A stretch of DNA of 64,000 bases from Streptomyces venezuelae (GCF_008642355.1 NZ_CP029193.1:7526001-7590000), one strand, 5' to 3'; counted from the stretch's first letter, positions 10,874-20,548 are shown. Notes: generated by a model from the letters alone, not told the origin. A program made the numbers and translations.

Positions 10874-11887
10874 TCAGCGCCTGCCCAGCGTGCTCTCCCG
10901 CTCCACCAGCCGGAAGTCGGCGACCAGTTCACGTCCGCCGGTCCGTTCCGGATGAGCGAGTTTGGCCAGCAGCGACTCGACCGCGAGACGCGCGATGGCC
11001 TGCTTGTCCGGTGCCACCGTGGTCAGCGTGACGGCTCCGAACTGCCCTTCCGCGATGTCGTCGAAACCCACCACCGCCACGTCCCACGGCACCCGCAGGC
11101 CCCGCTCGTGCAGCACGCGCATCGCTCCGATCGCCACCAGGTCGTTGTACGCGAACACCGCGTCGGGCCGCACCCCCGCGTCCAGCATCCGCGCCATCGC
11201 CTTCGCGCCGTCCCACCGGTCCCAGCCGCCCACCGGGCCCACCAGGCTCTCCGGTGCGGAGATCCCGGCTGCCGCCAACTCCTCGCGCCAGCCCTGGAGT
11301 CGCAGATGGGCGGGGCGGTTCGCGGAGTCCGTGCGGGCGCCCAGGTAGGCGATGGAGGTACGGCCGCGTCCGATGAGGTGGCGCACCGCGGTGCGGCTCG
11401 CGGCGATGTTGTCGATCGCGATGTGGTCGTAGTCCAGGTCGTAGCTCCGCTCGCCGAGCAGCACCAGCGGCACGTCGTCCTCGCGGGCCCGCAGGTCCTC
11501 CGCCTCCAGCTCCAGCGGGCTGAGGATCAGGCCGTCGATCACGCGGGCCCGGAAACCCTGGCTGACCAGCACCTCCTGCTCGCGCTCGCCGCGGGTGTGG
11601 TCGAGCAGCACCGTGAAGTCGTGCTCGGCCGCCGCGTCGATGACGGCGCCCGCGAGCTCCGCGAAGTACGGGTTGCCCAGCTCGGGGACGGCGAGCGCGA
11701 TGATCCCGGTCCGGCCCTTGCGCAGGTGACGCGCCGTCAAGTTGGGTCGGTAGCCGAGCTCGTCGATGGCTTCCTGGACGCGGGCCCGCATCGCCGGGGT
11801 GACGTGCTGATACTTGTTCACCACGTTCGAGACGGTCTTGATCGAGACGCCCGCGCGCTCCGCGACGTCCTTGAGGCTAACCCGCAC
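10874..11887 (-). CDS. LacI-family transcriptional regulator of the GH2/Ytf-type sugar locus
   Basis: A 337-residue repressor with an N-terminal LacI helix-turn-helix (SLKDVAERAGVSIKTVSNVV, residues 4-23) and hinge up to about 60. A periplasmic-binding-like effector domain follows and ends with FRLVERESTLGRR. The start is the GTG at 11887. It sits between the leftward transport operon and the rightward GH2 gene, so it probably represses both and is released by the imported sugar or a derivative. Candidate operators are at 10795-10804 and 11991-12014. The gap of about 170 bases to the transport operon argues for a separate promoter there. Confidence 0.9.
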   Translation of the reverse strand: MRVSLKDVAERAGVSIKTVSNVVNKYQHVTPAMRARVQEAIDELGYRPNLTARHLRKGRTGIIALAVPELGNPYFAELAGAVIDAAAEHDFTVLLDHTRGEREQEVLVSQGFRARVIDGLILSPLELEAEDLRAREDDVPLVLLGERSYDLDYDHIAIDNIAASRTAVRHLIGRGRTSIAYLGARTDSANRPAHLRLQGWREELAAAGISAPESLVGPVGGWDRWDGAKAMARMLDAGVRPDAVFAYNDLVAIGAMRVLHERGLRVPWDVAVVGFDDIAEGQFGAVTLTTVAPDKQAIARLAVESLLAKLAHPERTGGRELVADFRLVERESTLGRR

Positions 11888-11990
11888 TGGATCTCCCTGC
11901 GTCGGTGGCCGCCCCGGCCCTCCGGGGCGTTTGTCATGACCCTGGACAGCGCGCCGTGACGCGTGCTGTCATGCCAACTGTCGTTCCTTC

Positions 11991-12014
11991 CAACGTTGTA
12001 CAGACTCGTTGTAC
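11991..12014. promoter_or_regulatory. Candidate LacI operator pair in the LacI/GH2 divergent promoter
   Basis: CAACGTTGTACA at 11991-12002 contains the perfect palindrome CAACGTTG. The half CGTTGTAC occurs twice, at 11994-12001 and 12007-12014, 13 bases apart. The site lies about 45 bases before the GH2 start codon. Its core matches the site upstream of the binding-protein gene at 10795. Position and CG-centred symmetry suit the adjacent LacI-family regulator. Confidence 0.5.
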
Positions 12015-12059
12015 CGACTGCAGCGACAAGCCGCCACCCTTCCTCACCAAGGAGGATCC

Positions 12060-14690
12060 GTGCGCCTCAGACGACATCCCGGACGCCCCGCACACCTGGG
12101 CCGACCCCTCGCCCTGCTCCTCGCGGGCGCCCTCGGCGTCGCCGGACTCACCGCGGTCCCCACCGCGACCGCCGCCGACGACCCCGTCGAGATCCAAGGA
12201 CTCAAGGGCGAGTACTTCACCCAGTCCGCCCCGGGAGCCTTCGACTTCGACGAGCTCAAGGCCACCGGACTCGACCCGAACATCGACTTCGGCAACCTCG
12301 AACCCCGCCTCAAGGCCACCACCGGGCAGGCCGACGACGTCAGCGTCCGCTGGACGGGCCGGATCGTGCCCGAGAAGACCGGCTCCACCACCTTCTCGAT
12401 GATCGGTGACAACGGCTTCCGCCTCTGGGTGGACGGCAAGATCGCCATCGACCACTGGCAGGACGACTGGGACAGGGAACAGACCTCGAAACCGGTCGAG
12501 TTGACGGCGGGAAAGGCCTACGACATCAAGGTCGAGTACTTCGAGCACTACGGTGGCTCCAACCTGCGCCTCAAGTGGACCCCGCCCGGCGGCGAGAAGA
12601 AGGCCGTCCCGCGCACCGCGCTGCGCATCCCCGCGGACTTCGACTACGACGGCGCCATCAACGCCACCGTCCTCAGGGACGGCCGCAGCCTCAAGCTCGA
12701 CTTCGCCCAGAAGCTCGCCGCACCGCCCGCGGGCCTCACCGATCACCTCGACGCCGTCATCGGCGGCGCCAAATGGCCGCTCGGCACGGTCAAGGCCGAC
12801 CCCGCCGACGAGCGCAGTCTGCTCGTCGGCCTGAAGGAACCCGTCGTCGGCAACAAGACCGGGAACGCGCCCGGCCTCGCCGACCTCCGCTACGACGGAA
12901 AGGGCGGCCTGAACGGCAAAGACGGGGACGCCGTCAACCAGTTCTGGACCAGCGGCCCCAACCACTCCCGGCACCAGCTGCGCACCAAGTGGGCCGACGA
13001 CGTCACCCCGGGCAACGCCCACCGCGAGTACCCGCGGCCGCAGCTGAAGCGCAAGGACTGGCAGAACCTGAACGGCTCCTGGCAGTTCGCCGCCGCCGAA
13101 GAGGGCGAGAAGCCCCCGGTCGGCAAGGACCTCAAGGAGAAGATCCTCGTCCCCTACCCGGTGGAGTCCCAGCTCTCCGGCATCGAGCGGCACGAGGACC
13201 GCATGTGGTACCGCCGCACCTTCACCGTCCCCGAGAACTGGCGGATCGGCGACGGCAAGCGGCTCAACCTCAACTTCGGCGCAGTCGACTGGCAGTCCGA
13301 GGTGTACGTCAACGGCCGCAAGGTCACCGAACACAAGGGCGGCTACGACAAGTTCACCGCCGACGTCACAGAAGCGCTGAAGCCGGGACGCACCCAGGAA
13401 CTCATCGTCGGCGTGTACGACCCGACGGACGCCGACAACGGCGCGAACCCGCCCGTCGGCAAACAGCGCCTGGACCCCAGCGGCATCTGGTACACCCCGT
13501 CGTCCGGCATCTGGCAGACCGTGTGGCTGGAGCCGGTGGCCGCCGACCACGCGGACTCCCTCAAGATCACACCGGACGTCGCGAACAAGCAGGTCACCGT
13601 CGAGGCCCGGGGTGTGCGCGACGGCGTGCCGGTCACGGCGACCGCGTACGAGGGCAAGAAGAAGGTCGCCGAGCTCAGCGGACGCACCGGAAAGCCGCTC
13701 AAGCTGAAGATCACCGACCCCCGCCTCTGGTCGCCGGACGACCCGTTCCTCTACGACCTCCGGGTCCGGGTCGGCAGCGACCGTGTCACCGGCTACTTCG
13801 GCATGCGCTCCATCGCCGTGGAGAAGGTGAACGGCACCCCGCGCACGATCCTCAATGGCAAGCCCGTCTTCCTCATGGCCACGCTCGACCAGGGCTTCTG
13901 GCCGGACGGCCTGCACACCGCACCCAGCGACGAAGCCCTCGCGTACGACCTGAAGATGCACAAGGAGATGGGCTTCAACTCGGTCCGCAAGCACATCAAG
14001 GTCGAACCGGACCGCTGGTTCTACTGGGCCGACAAGCTGGGTCTCCTCGTCTGGCAGGACATGCCCTCGATGGAGGCGGGACGCACCCCGGACACGGCCG
14101 CCCGCGCCCAGTACGAGCGCGAGATGAAGCAGATGATCGACGAGCACGCGAGCAGCCCGTCCATCGTCATGTGGGTGACCTTCAACGAGGGCTGGGGCCA
14201 GTACGACATCGGTCGCGTCGCCGAGCAGGCCAAGGCCTGGGACCCGACACGGCTGGTCAACAACATGTCGGGGCTCAACCTGGGGGCCGACGGAGGCACC
14301 GGCGACATCATGGACGAGCACGGCTACCCGAGCCCGGCCATCCCACCGCGCCCGGACGGCAGGCGGGCCCTGGTGGCCGGCGAGTACGGCGGCCTCGGAC
14401 TCGCGGTGCCCGGCCACGCCTGGTCCGTCCAGCAGAGCTACGTCGACGTGGACCCGGCGACGTACACGGACGACTACATCGCCAAACTCGGCGAAGTGCG
14501 CTCCCTCGTCTGCAAGGGCAACAGCGGCGCGGTCTACACGCAGATCACTGACGTGGAAGGCGAGTTGAACGGCCTGCTCACCTACGACCGCAAGGTCGTC
14601 AAGCCGGACGTGAAGCGGGTGAAGGCGGCACACGAAGCGCTGATCCGTGACGCGTCACAGCCCACGGTGCCGGGCTGCACGACCTCCTGA
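12060..14690 (+). CDS. Secreted PA14-domain glycoside hydrolase family 2, possible beta-galactofuranosidase
   Basis: An 876-residue exported glycosidase. The GTG at 12060 follows an excellent AAGGAGG site. Residues 1-38 are a signal peptide. A PA14 sugar-binding module (about 44-165, GEYF and the YGGSNLRLKW strand) comes before GH2 sugar-binding, immunoglobulin-like and TIM-barrel domains. The acid/base Glu710 lies in TFNEGWGQ and the nucleophile Glu775 in GEYGG. GH2 includes beta-galactosidases, beta-glucuronidases and beta-mannosidases; a GH2 branch in Streptomyces is also known to act as beta-D-galactofuranosidase. The neighbouring Ytf-type importer makes galactofuranose the most attractive guess, but specificity cannot be read from the sequence. 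A strong hairpin follows the stop. Confidence 0.85.
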   Translation: MRLRRHPGRPAHLGRPLALLLAGALGVAGLTAVPTATAADDPVEIQGLKGEYFTQSAPGAFDFDELKATGLDPNIDFGNLEPRLKATTGQADDVSVRWTGRIVPEKTGSTTFSMIGDNGFRLWVDGKIAIDHWQDDWDREQTSKPVELTAGKAYDIKVEYFEHYGGSNLRLKWTPPGGEKKAVPRTALRIPADFDYDGAINATVLRDGRSLKLDFAQKLAAPPAGLTDHLDAVIGGAKWPLGTVKADPADERSLLVGLKEPVVGNKTGNAPGLADLRYDGKGGLNGKDGDAVNQFWTSGPNHSRHQLRTKWADDVTPGNAHREYPRPQLKRKDWQNLNGSWQFAAAEEGEKPPVGKDLKEKILVPYPVESQLSGIERHEDRMWYRRTFTVPENWRIGDGKRLNLNFGAVDWQSEVYVNGRKVTEHKGGYDKFTADVTEALKPGRTQELIVGVYDPTDADNGANPPVGKQRLDPSGIWYTPSSGIWQTVWLEPVAADHADSLKITPDVANKQVTVEARGVRDGVPVTATAYEGKKKVAELSGRTGKPLKLKITDPRLWSPDDPFLYDLRVRVGSDRVTGYFGMRSIAVEKVNGTPRTILNGKPVFLMATLDQGFWPDGLHTAPSDEALAYDLKMHKEMGFNSVRKHIKVEPDRWFYWADKLGLLVWQDMPSMEAGRTPDTAARAQYEREMKQMIDEHASSPSIVMWVTFNEGWGQYDIGRVAEQAKAWDPTRLVNNMSGLNLGADGGTGDIMDEHGYPSPAIPPRPDGRRALVAGEYGGLGLAVPGHAWSVQQSYVDVDPATYTDDYIAKLGEVRSLVCKGNSGAVYTQITDVEGELNGLLTYDRKVVKPDVKRVKAAHEALIRDASQPTVPGCTTS

Positions 14691-14699
14691 GCCCAGGGC

Positions 14700-14728
14700 C
14701 CCCGGCCCGCTGTCTCGGCGGGCCGGGG
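14700..14728 (+). terminator. Hairpin terminator after the GH2 gene
   Basis: An 11-bp perfect stem, CCCCGGCCCGC (14700-14710) with GCGGGCCGGGG (14718-14728), closes a 7-base loop. It starts ten bases after the GH2 stop and lacks a T tract, as is common in Streptomyces. Confidence 0.75.
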
Positions 14729-14783
14729 ACCATGGGGCCCTCACGGGGCAGGATGGTGCGGGGCGAGAGGAAGTGAGGCACCC

Positions 14784-15407
14784 ATGGCGCCGTACGACGT
14801 CAAGCGCGACCGGAAAGAGTTCTACGCGCCCAAGAACAGGGAGTGGTCGATCGTCGACGTGCCCGAGCAGCAGTTCATCGCCGTCGACGGCGCGGGCAAC
14901 CCGAACACGGCGCCCGCCTACACCGAAGCGGTCGAGGCCCTCTACACGGTCGCCTACACCTTGAAGTTCGCGGCCAAGCGCACGGCGGACGGCGACTTCG
15001 TCGTCGCACCGCTGGAAGGGCTCTGGTGGGCGGACACGCCCGAGGCGTTCAGGAGTGGGGCCAAGGACACGTGGAGCTGGACGATGCTCATCAGCATGCC
15101 GCCCTGGGTCGGCAAGGAGATGATCGAGGACGCCGGACAGGCCGCCCTGGTCAAGAAGAAACTCCCCGCGATCTCCCGGGTCCGGCACTTCACCCTGCAC
15201 GAAGGCCGCAGCGCCCAGATGCTGCACATCGGCTCCTACGACGACGAGGCGCCCGTGCTGCACGAGCTGCACCACGCCTATCTCGCCGCCAACGGCCTGC
15301 GGCCCACGGGGCTGCACCACGAGATCTACCTCAGTGACCCTCGCAGGACCGCTCCCGAGAAGTTGAAGACCGTCCTGCGGCAGCCGGTCGAGAGCGTCGC
15401 CCCGTAG
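14784..15407 (+). CDS. GyrI-like small-molecule-binding domain protein
   Basis: A 207-residue soluble protein of the GyrI-like/SOUL-like family (effector-binding fold, no helix-turn-helix). It opens with DVKRDRKEFYAPKNREWSIV and has the typical FIAVDGAGNPN segment. The acidic-aromatic C-terminal part (TLHEGRSAQMLHIGSYDDE) is also characteristic. Family members bind or hydrolyse small toxic or cyclopropanoid compounds in some cases; the ligand here is unknown. The ATG at 14784 follows GAGAGGAAG. It is convergent with the ABC exporter with one base between stop codons, so transcripts probably overlap. Confidence 0.85.
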   Translation: MAPYDVKRDRKEFYAPKNREWSIVDVPEQQFIAVDGAGNPNTAPAYTEAVEALYTVAYTLKFAAKRTADGDFVVAPLEGLWWADTPEAFRSGAKDTWSWTMLISMPPWVGKEMIEDAGQAALVKKKLPAISRVRHFTLHEGRSAQMLHIGSYDDEAPVLHELHHAYLAANGLRPTGLHHEIYLSDPRRTAPEKLKTVLRQPVESVAP

Positions 15408-15408
15408 T

Positions 15409-18264
15409 TCACCGCATCTGTCGCCGCACCAACTCGTGCAGCCGCCCGCCCGTATCGGCCAACAGCTGGGCGGGCGGGCCCTGTTGGACGACGCGGCCCT
15501 CCGACATGACGATGACACGGTCGGCGTCCATGACCGTGGAGAGGCGGTGGGCGATCACGACGCGGGTGGCCTGGAGGGCGCGGGTGCTGTCGATGACCGT
15601 GCGCTGTGTCTCGTTGTCCAGGGCGCTCGTCGCCTCGTCGAAGAAGAGGACACGGGGGCGGCGGATCAGGGCCTGGGCGATCATCAGGCGCTGGCGCTGG
15701 CCGCCGGAGACCGCACCGCCGCCCGACAGCATCGTGTGCAGACCCATCGGCATGCGCTTGATGTCCTCGGCGAGCCCCGCCATCGCCGCGGCCTCCCACG
15801 CCTCTTCCTGCGTGTACGACTCGGCGCCGCAGATGCAGTCGAGGATGGATCCGGTGAGCGGCTGCGCGTTCTGCAGGACCACACCGCACTGGCGGCGCAC
15901 CGCCGACTGGTCCAGGGCCGCCAGGTCCTGTCCGTCGTACAGCACACTGCCCGAGACCGGCTCGTCGAAGCCGATCAGGAGGCGGAGCAGCGTCGACTTG
16001 CCGCAGCCGCTCGGTCCGACGACGGCCACGAACTCGCCGGGCCGGATCGACAGCGACACGTCGTCGAGGACGAGCGGGCCGTCGTCGGTGTAGCGGAAGG
16101 AGACGCCGCGGGCCTCGATGGCGCCCTGGAGCTCGCCCGGCTGCGTACTGCCGGACCCGACCTCCGGAGCCTCGTCGAGCACCGGCTTGATCTGCTCGAA
16201 CATCGGCAGCACCGAAGCCGCCGAGATCAGCGCGCCGGTGAGCTGCGTGACGGACGAAAGGAGCATCGTCACGGCGGTGCTGAAGGTGAGGAACTCGCCC
16301 GCGGTCAGGCTGCCGCGCGCCGGACCGGCGAGGAGCACGAACATGACGAGTGTGCAGAGCGGCAGGTAGACCGCGTTGAGGACCGTCGTGACGTTCTTGA
16401 TGCGCCCGGCCCGCTGCTGCAGCTCCCGGCTGCGCGCGAACTCACCCGCCCACGCGGCGTACGCGAAGCTCTCCGCCCCCGCGACGCGGAGCTTGGGCAG
16501 CCCACGCAGCGTCTGGAACGCCTGGTTGTTGAGCTTGTTGCCGAGCTCCACGAGCCGCCGCTGCCAGCGCAGTTCCCAGAGGCCGAGGGTGAGGAACACG
16601 GCGGCGATGACGGTCAGCATGCCCAGTGCGGCCAGGGCGAGGGGGACGCTGTAGAACAGCAGCAGGACCAGGTTCATCGCGCCGACCGAACCGGCCTGGA
16701 GCGCGACGGGGCCGATGCCCGACAGGACCCGGCGGATGGCGCTGACGCCCATCGCCGCGCTCGCCAGCTCACCCGTGGAGCGCTCGGCGAAGAAGCGCGT
16801 GGGCAGCCGCAGCAGCCGGTCCCAGACCGCCGGTTGCAGCGTGCTCTCCATCCGCCCCTCCATCCGCAGCACGGTGAGGTTCTGGAGCAGCATGAACGCC
16901 GCCGAGACGATGCCGGCGACCATGACGGCCAGGGACACCTGCGCGATGAGGTCCTTCTCGGCGTTCGGCACGAACACCCCGAGCACCTGTCCCGTGGCGA
17001 TCGGCACCAGCGCGCCGATCGCCACGGTCACCAGACCGGCGAGTACGAGGTTCCGGACGTCGCCGCCGGTGCCGCGCAGGCTGAAACGGAACAGCCGACC
17101 GAGCGTCAACGGCTGTTCGGGCAAAGGGCGGTAGAACATCACGCCCTGCGGTTCGAACTCGTCGGCGTTGGCCGCGTCGACACGGGTGCGCCGCCCGGAC
17201 GTCGGATGTACCGACTCGTAGCCGCCGCGCCGCCACAGCAGCGCGACCGGCGCGCCGCTCGCCGCCCGGTGCCCCACGAGCGGCCCCGCGTTCTCCCGCC
17301 ACCAGCGCCCGTCGAGCCGTACGGTCCGCGTACGGATCCGGGACGCCACCGCGACCTGCTCCACCGGATCGATGCGGTCGCTCACCGCTCCGCCGTCCGC
17401 GGTGTCCGACAGGGTGATGCCCGCCGCCCGCGCGACGAGGCGGCAGGCGGCGTACGTCGCGTCGTGACCACCACCCGGTTCGGAGCGCCGCGCACCGCGC
17501 CGCCCCGAACGCCCGATGGACGCGATCAGCGTCCGGTCGGCCTGCTCACGGACGCTCTCGCCCGCCTTGATGCCGGCCGCCGTGCGGTCCTCGTGGGCCC
17601 GCTCCAGACGTTCGATCCAGCGGTCGAGCGTCGACAGGAGCCGGTACTGCTGGTTCACCATCCGCTGCCACATCGCGGCGTCGACCAGCAGATCGCCCGC
17701 GGCCTCGGCGCTGTAGGCGGCGCCGTACTGCACACTGCCCGGCGCGACCGGCATCCACAGGATGTCGTCGTCGGCCACCACCTCGTCGCCCGCGGTCCTG
17801 CCGTCGAGCGGCGCCTCGAACAGGACGCGGTGGCCGCGCCCGATGCCGAGGGCGAAGGCGTGCTCAAGGAGGCTCAGTGCCGCGTCCTGGGTGTCGTACC
17901 GGCTCGGGTACTGCTGTTCGTACGACCAGGTGTCGCCGTAGTCCGGGCGGTACAGCTCGCGCAGCGGGACGCGGCGCAGCTCGCAGCCCTGGAGGGGGCG
18001 GCCGACGAGGGTGTGCTGGGGGCCCTCGACCGGCCCGAGGAGCAGCGTGCCCGGTTCGAGACGGCCGAGGTAGTGCCAGTGGCCCTGCTGCGCGGCGTCG
18101 ACGGCGAACAGGTCGAGGGCGCCCGCCACGACGAGCCACAGCACCTGCGGCCCCTCCAGGTGCACGCTGCGCAGCCCGGCGCAGTCGACCGGGGTGCCGA
18201 GCGCGTCGAAGGCGGCGGCGACCGTGTCGCTCGGGTAGGCGTGCTGTTCCGGTACGGAGGTCAC
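15409..18264 (-). CDS. NHLM-type peptide exporter, second ABC transporter (permease-ATPase fusion, no peptidase)
   Basis: A 951-residue inner-membrane ABC half-exporter (GTG start at 18264). The first 400 residues are a soluble domain with a cyclic-nucleotide-like beta region near the N-terminus (VHLEGPQVLWLVVAGALDLF). A six-helix exporter domain spans about 410-700. The ATPase has Walker A GPSGCGKST from 750, signature SGGQRQR near 853 and Walker B VLFFDEAT near 873. This layout is that of the second ABC protein of NHLM bacteriocin export systems, which lacks the C39 peptidase. It starts one base after the stop of the peptidase-ABC gene, so the two are tightly coupled and may form a heterodimer. 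A catalytic His follows in VVIAHRLST. Confidence 0.9.
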   Translation of the reverse strand: MTSVPEQHAYPSDTVAAAFDALGTPVDCAGLRSVHLEGPQVLWLVVAGALDLFAVDAAQQGHWHYLGRLEPGTLLLGPVEGPQHTLVGRPLQGCELRRVPLRELYRPDYGDTWSYEQQYPSRYDTQDAALSLLEHAFALGIGRGHRVLFEAPLDGRTAGDEVVADDDILWMPVAPGSVQYGAAYSAEAAGDLLVDAAMWQRMVNQQYRLLSTLDRWIERLERAHEDRTAAGIKAGESVREQADRTLIASIGRSGRRGARRSEPGGGHDATYAACRLVARAAGITLSDTADGGAVSDRIDPVEQVAVASRIRTRTVRLDGRWWRENAGPLVGHRAASGAPVALLWRRGGYESVHPTSGRRTRVDAANADEFEPQGVMFYRPLPEQPLTLGRLFRFSLRGTGGDVRNLVLAGLVTVAIGALVPIATGQVLGVFVPNAEKDLIAQVSLAVMVAGIVSAAFMLLQNLTVLRMEGRMESTLQPAVWDRLLRLPTRFFAERSTGELASAAMGVSAIRRVLSGIGPVALQAGSVGAMNLVLLLFYSVPLALAALGMLTVIAAVFLTLGLWELRWQRRLVELGNKLNNQAFQTLRGLPKLRVAGAESFAYAAWAGEFARSRELQQRAGRIKNVTTVLNAVYLPLCTLVMFVLLAGPARGSLTAGEFLTFSTAVTMLLSSVTQLTGALISAASVLPMFEQIKPVLDEAPEVGSGSTQPGELQGAIEARGVSFRYTDDGPLVLDDVSLSIRPGEFVAVVGPSGCGKSTLLRLLIGFDEPVSGSVLYDGQDLAALDQSAVRRQCGVVLQNAQPLTGSILDCICGAESYTQEEAWEAAAMAGLAEDIKRMPMGLHTMLSGGGAVSGGQRQRLMIAQALIRRPRVLFFDEATSALDNETQRTVIDSTRALQATRVVIAHRLSTVMDADRVIVMSEGRVVQQGPPAQLLADTGGRLHELVRRQMR

Positions 18265-18265
18265 C

Positions 18266-20548
18266 TCAATGCTCCTTGACCAGGCCGGCGTAGGGGCCGT
18301 CGGCGGCGACGAGGTGTTCGTGGCGACCGCGCTCCACGACCTGCCCGTGGTCGAGCACGACGATCTCGTCGCTGTCGCGCACGGTGCTCAGACGGTGGGC
18401 GATGACGACGCAGGCGCAGCCGCGGCGGCGCAGGTTGTCGATGATGACCTGTTCGGTCTCGGCGTCCAGGGCGCTGGTGACCTCGTCGAGGACGAGGATG
18501 CTGGGGCGGCGGACCAGGGCCCGCGCGATCTCCAGGCGCTGGCGCTGCCCGCCGGAGAAGTTGCGCCCGTCCTGCTCCACGCGGCCGTGGATGCCGCCGG
18601 GCCTGCGGGCCACCACCTCGTACAGGCAGGCGTCCTGAAGTGCGGCCACCACCGCGTCGTCGGGAATGGACGGGTCCCACAGGGCGACGTTGTCACGGAC
18701 CGTGCCCTCGAAGAGGAAGACGTCCTGGTCCACGAAGGACACCGAGGAGGACAGCGCGCCGCGCGGGATGTCCTCCAGGCGCTGACCGTCGATGCGGATC
18801 GTGCCCTCCCACGGGCTGTAGAGGCCCGATATCAGCCGCGACACCGTCGACTTGCCGCTGCCGGAGCCGCCGACGAGCGCCACCTGCTGCCCCGGCCCGA
18901 CCGTCAGCGAGAAGCCGGTCAGGAGCGGCTTGTCGAGGGGGCTGTAACCGAAGGTGATGTTCTCCAGGGTGACGTGCCCCTTGAGGCGGCGTGTGCCGGC
19001 GGCGGGCTCGGGGCGCGAGTACAGCGTGTCGACGGGGAAGTTCTCGACGTCCTTGAGGCGGGCGACATCGGCGGCGAAGTCCTGGATGCGGCCCGCGACG
19101 CCGTTGAGGCGGGTGATCGGCGCGGTGAACCGGGTGACGAGGGCCTGGAAGGCGACGAGCAGCCCGATCGAGAGATGCCCCTCGACCGCGCGCAGACCGC
19201 CGATCCACAGGATCAGCGCGCTGTTGAGAGTCGCCAGGGTCGGCGCGACGACACCGAGCCACGCGCTCGGGACGCCGAGGCGCTGCTGCTCCTCCAGCGT
19301 GGTCGCGTGCTGGCCCGCCCACTTCCGGAAGTAGCCGTTCTCGCCGCCGGTGGCCTTCATCGTCTCGATCAACTGCAGGCCGGTGTACGAGGTGTTGGTG
19401 AGCTTGGCGCTGTCGGCGCGCAGTTTCTGCGTGCCGGTGGCGCGCAGCCGGATGACGACGCGCATCGCCACGATGTTCAGCAGGGCGATGCCGACTCCGA
19501 CGAGCGTGAGCTGCGGATCGTACGTCCACAGGAGAGCCGCGTAGAGGAGGACGACGATGCCGTCGACGCCTGCGGCCGTGAGGTCGCGCGCCAGGGTTTC
19601 GGCGACCGCGTCGTTGGACGCGAGGCGCTGCACGAGGTCGGCGGGGGAGCGCTGGGCGTAGAACGTGACGGGCAGGCGCAGCAGGTGGCGGAAGAAGCGG
19701 GCGCTGCCGAGGGTCGAGGAGATGATGCGGCCGCGCAGCAGGTTCGCCTGTTGCAGCCACGTCAGCACCGCGGTGAGCGCGACCGTCGCTCCCATGGATG
19801 CGAACAGGACCCCCAGCAGCGAGGTCTGATGGCCGATCAGGAACAGGTCGATGTACGTTCTGCTGAGCGCGGGCAGCGCGGCGCCGACCGCGACCAGCAG
19901 CAGGCTGGCGAGGAGTGCGGCGAGCATCGTGCCCGTGGTGCCGCGCAGCCGTGCGGGCAGCGCCTTCATGACGCCGGGCCTGCGGCCACCCGGCTTGAAT
20001 CCGGCGCCGGGTTCGAGGACGAGGACGACACCGGTGAAGCTGGTGTCGAAGTCCTCCGACGGCACGAAGCGGCGGCCCTTGTCCGGGTCGTTGATGTACA
20101 CGCCGCGGCGACCGAGGCGGCGCCCCATGCCGTCATACACGACGTAGTGGTTGAACTCCCAGAAGAGGATCGCGGGCGCCTTCACCTCGGCGAGCGCGGC
20201 CGGTTCCATCTGCATGCCCTTGGCCGTCATGCCGTAACTGCGCGCCGCCTTCAGGACGTTGCTGGCACGTGAGCCGTCGCGGGAGACTCCGCACGCGATG
20301 CGCAGTTCTTCCAGGGGCACGTGCCGTCCGTGGTGGGCGAGGACCATGGCGAGTGCGGCGGCGCCGCACTCCACGGCCTCCATCTGCAGGACGGTGGGCG
20401 TGCGGACGGTCTTCGGGCGCCTGCCCTTCGACGCGGGGCGCGGTGCCGCGCGGCGGCGGCGCGGGGGCTCCTCGGGGCGGTGCCTGCGGCGGCCGCCGGG
20501 CGGCGGCAGCTGCTGCTGGTGCGCGGCGGAGGGGTGGGGAGCGGTCAC
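18266..20548 (-). CDS. C39 peptidase-containing ABC exporter (NHLM-type, processes double-glycine leaders)
   Basis: A 760-residue exporter that should cleave the leader of the precursor peptide and pump out the mature part. After a basic 45-residue start, the C39 peptidase has oxyanion Gln55, catalytic Cys61 (EAVECGAA), His134 (FNHYVVYDG) and Asp154 (INDPDKG), so the full triad is present. Six hydrophobic helices follow (about 200-460). The ATPase has Walker A GGSGSGKST, signature FSGGQRQR and Walker B LVLDEVTSALD. I chose the GTG at 20548, whose GTGA overlaps the stop of the HlyD gene; a TTG twelve bases upstream is an alternative. The usual Walker B Glu-Ala-Thr is changed to Glu-Val-Thr. 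Confidence 0.92.
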   Translation of the reverse strand: MTAPHPSAAHQQQLPPPGGRRRHRPEEPPRRRRAAPRPASKGRRPKTVRTPTVLQMEAVECGAAALAMVLAHHGRHVPLEELRIACGVSRDGSRASNVLKAARSYGMTAKGMQMEPAALAEVKAPAILFWEFNHYVVYDGMGRRLGRRGVYINDPDKGRRFVPSEDFDTSFTGVVLVLEPGAGFKPGGRRPGVMKALPARLRGTTGTMLAALLASLLLVAVGAALPALSRTYIDLFLIGHQTSLLGVLFASMGATVALTAVLTWLQQANLLRGRIISSTLGSARFFRHLLRLPVTFYAQRSPADLVQRLASNDAVAETLARDLTAAGVDGIVVLLYAALLWTYDPQLTLVGVGIALLNIVAMRVVIRLRATGTQKLRADSAKLTNTSYTGLQLIETMKATGGENGYFRKWAGQHATTLEEQQRLGVPSAWLGVVAPTLATLNSALILWIGGLRAVEGHLSIGLLVAFQALVTRFTAPITRLNGVAGRIQDFAADVARLKDVENFPVDTLYSRPEPAAGTRRLKGHVTLENITFGYSPLDKPLLTGFSLTVGPGQQVALVGGSGSGKSTVSRLISGLYSPWEGTIRIDGQRLEDIPRGALSSSVSFVDQDVFLFEGTVRDNVALWDPSIPDDAVVAALQDACLYEVVARRPGGIHGRVEQDGRNFSGGQRQRLEIARALVRRPSILVLDEVTSALDAETEQVIIDNLRRRGCACVVIAHRLSTVRDSDEIVVLDHGQVVERGRHEHLVAADGPYAGLVKEH

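Noticed and set aside
15436..18279. A 947-codon plus-strand frame opposite the second ABC exporter gene
   Set aside because: The minus-strand frame has complete ABC motifs; this one has no recognisable domain.
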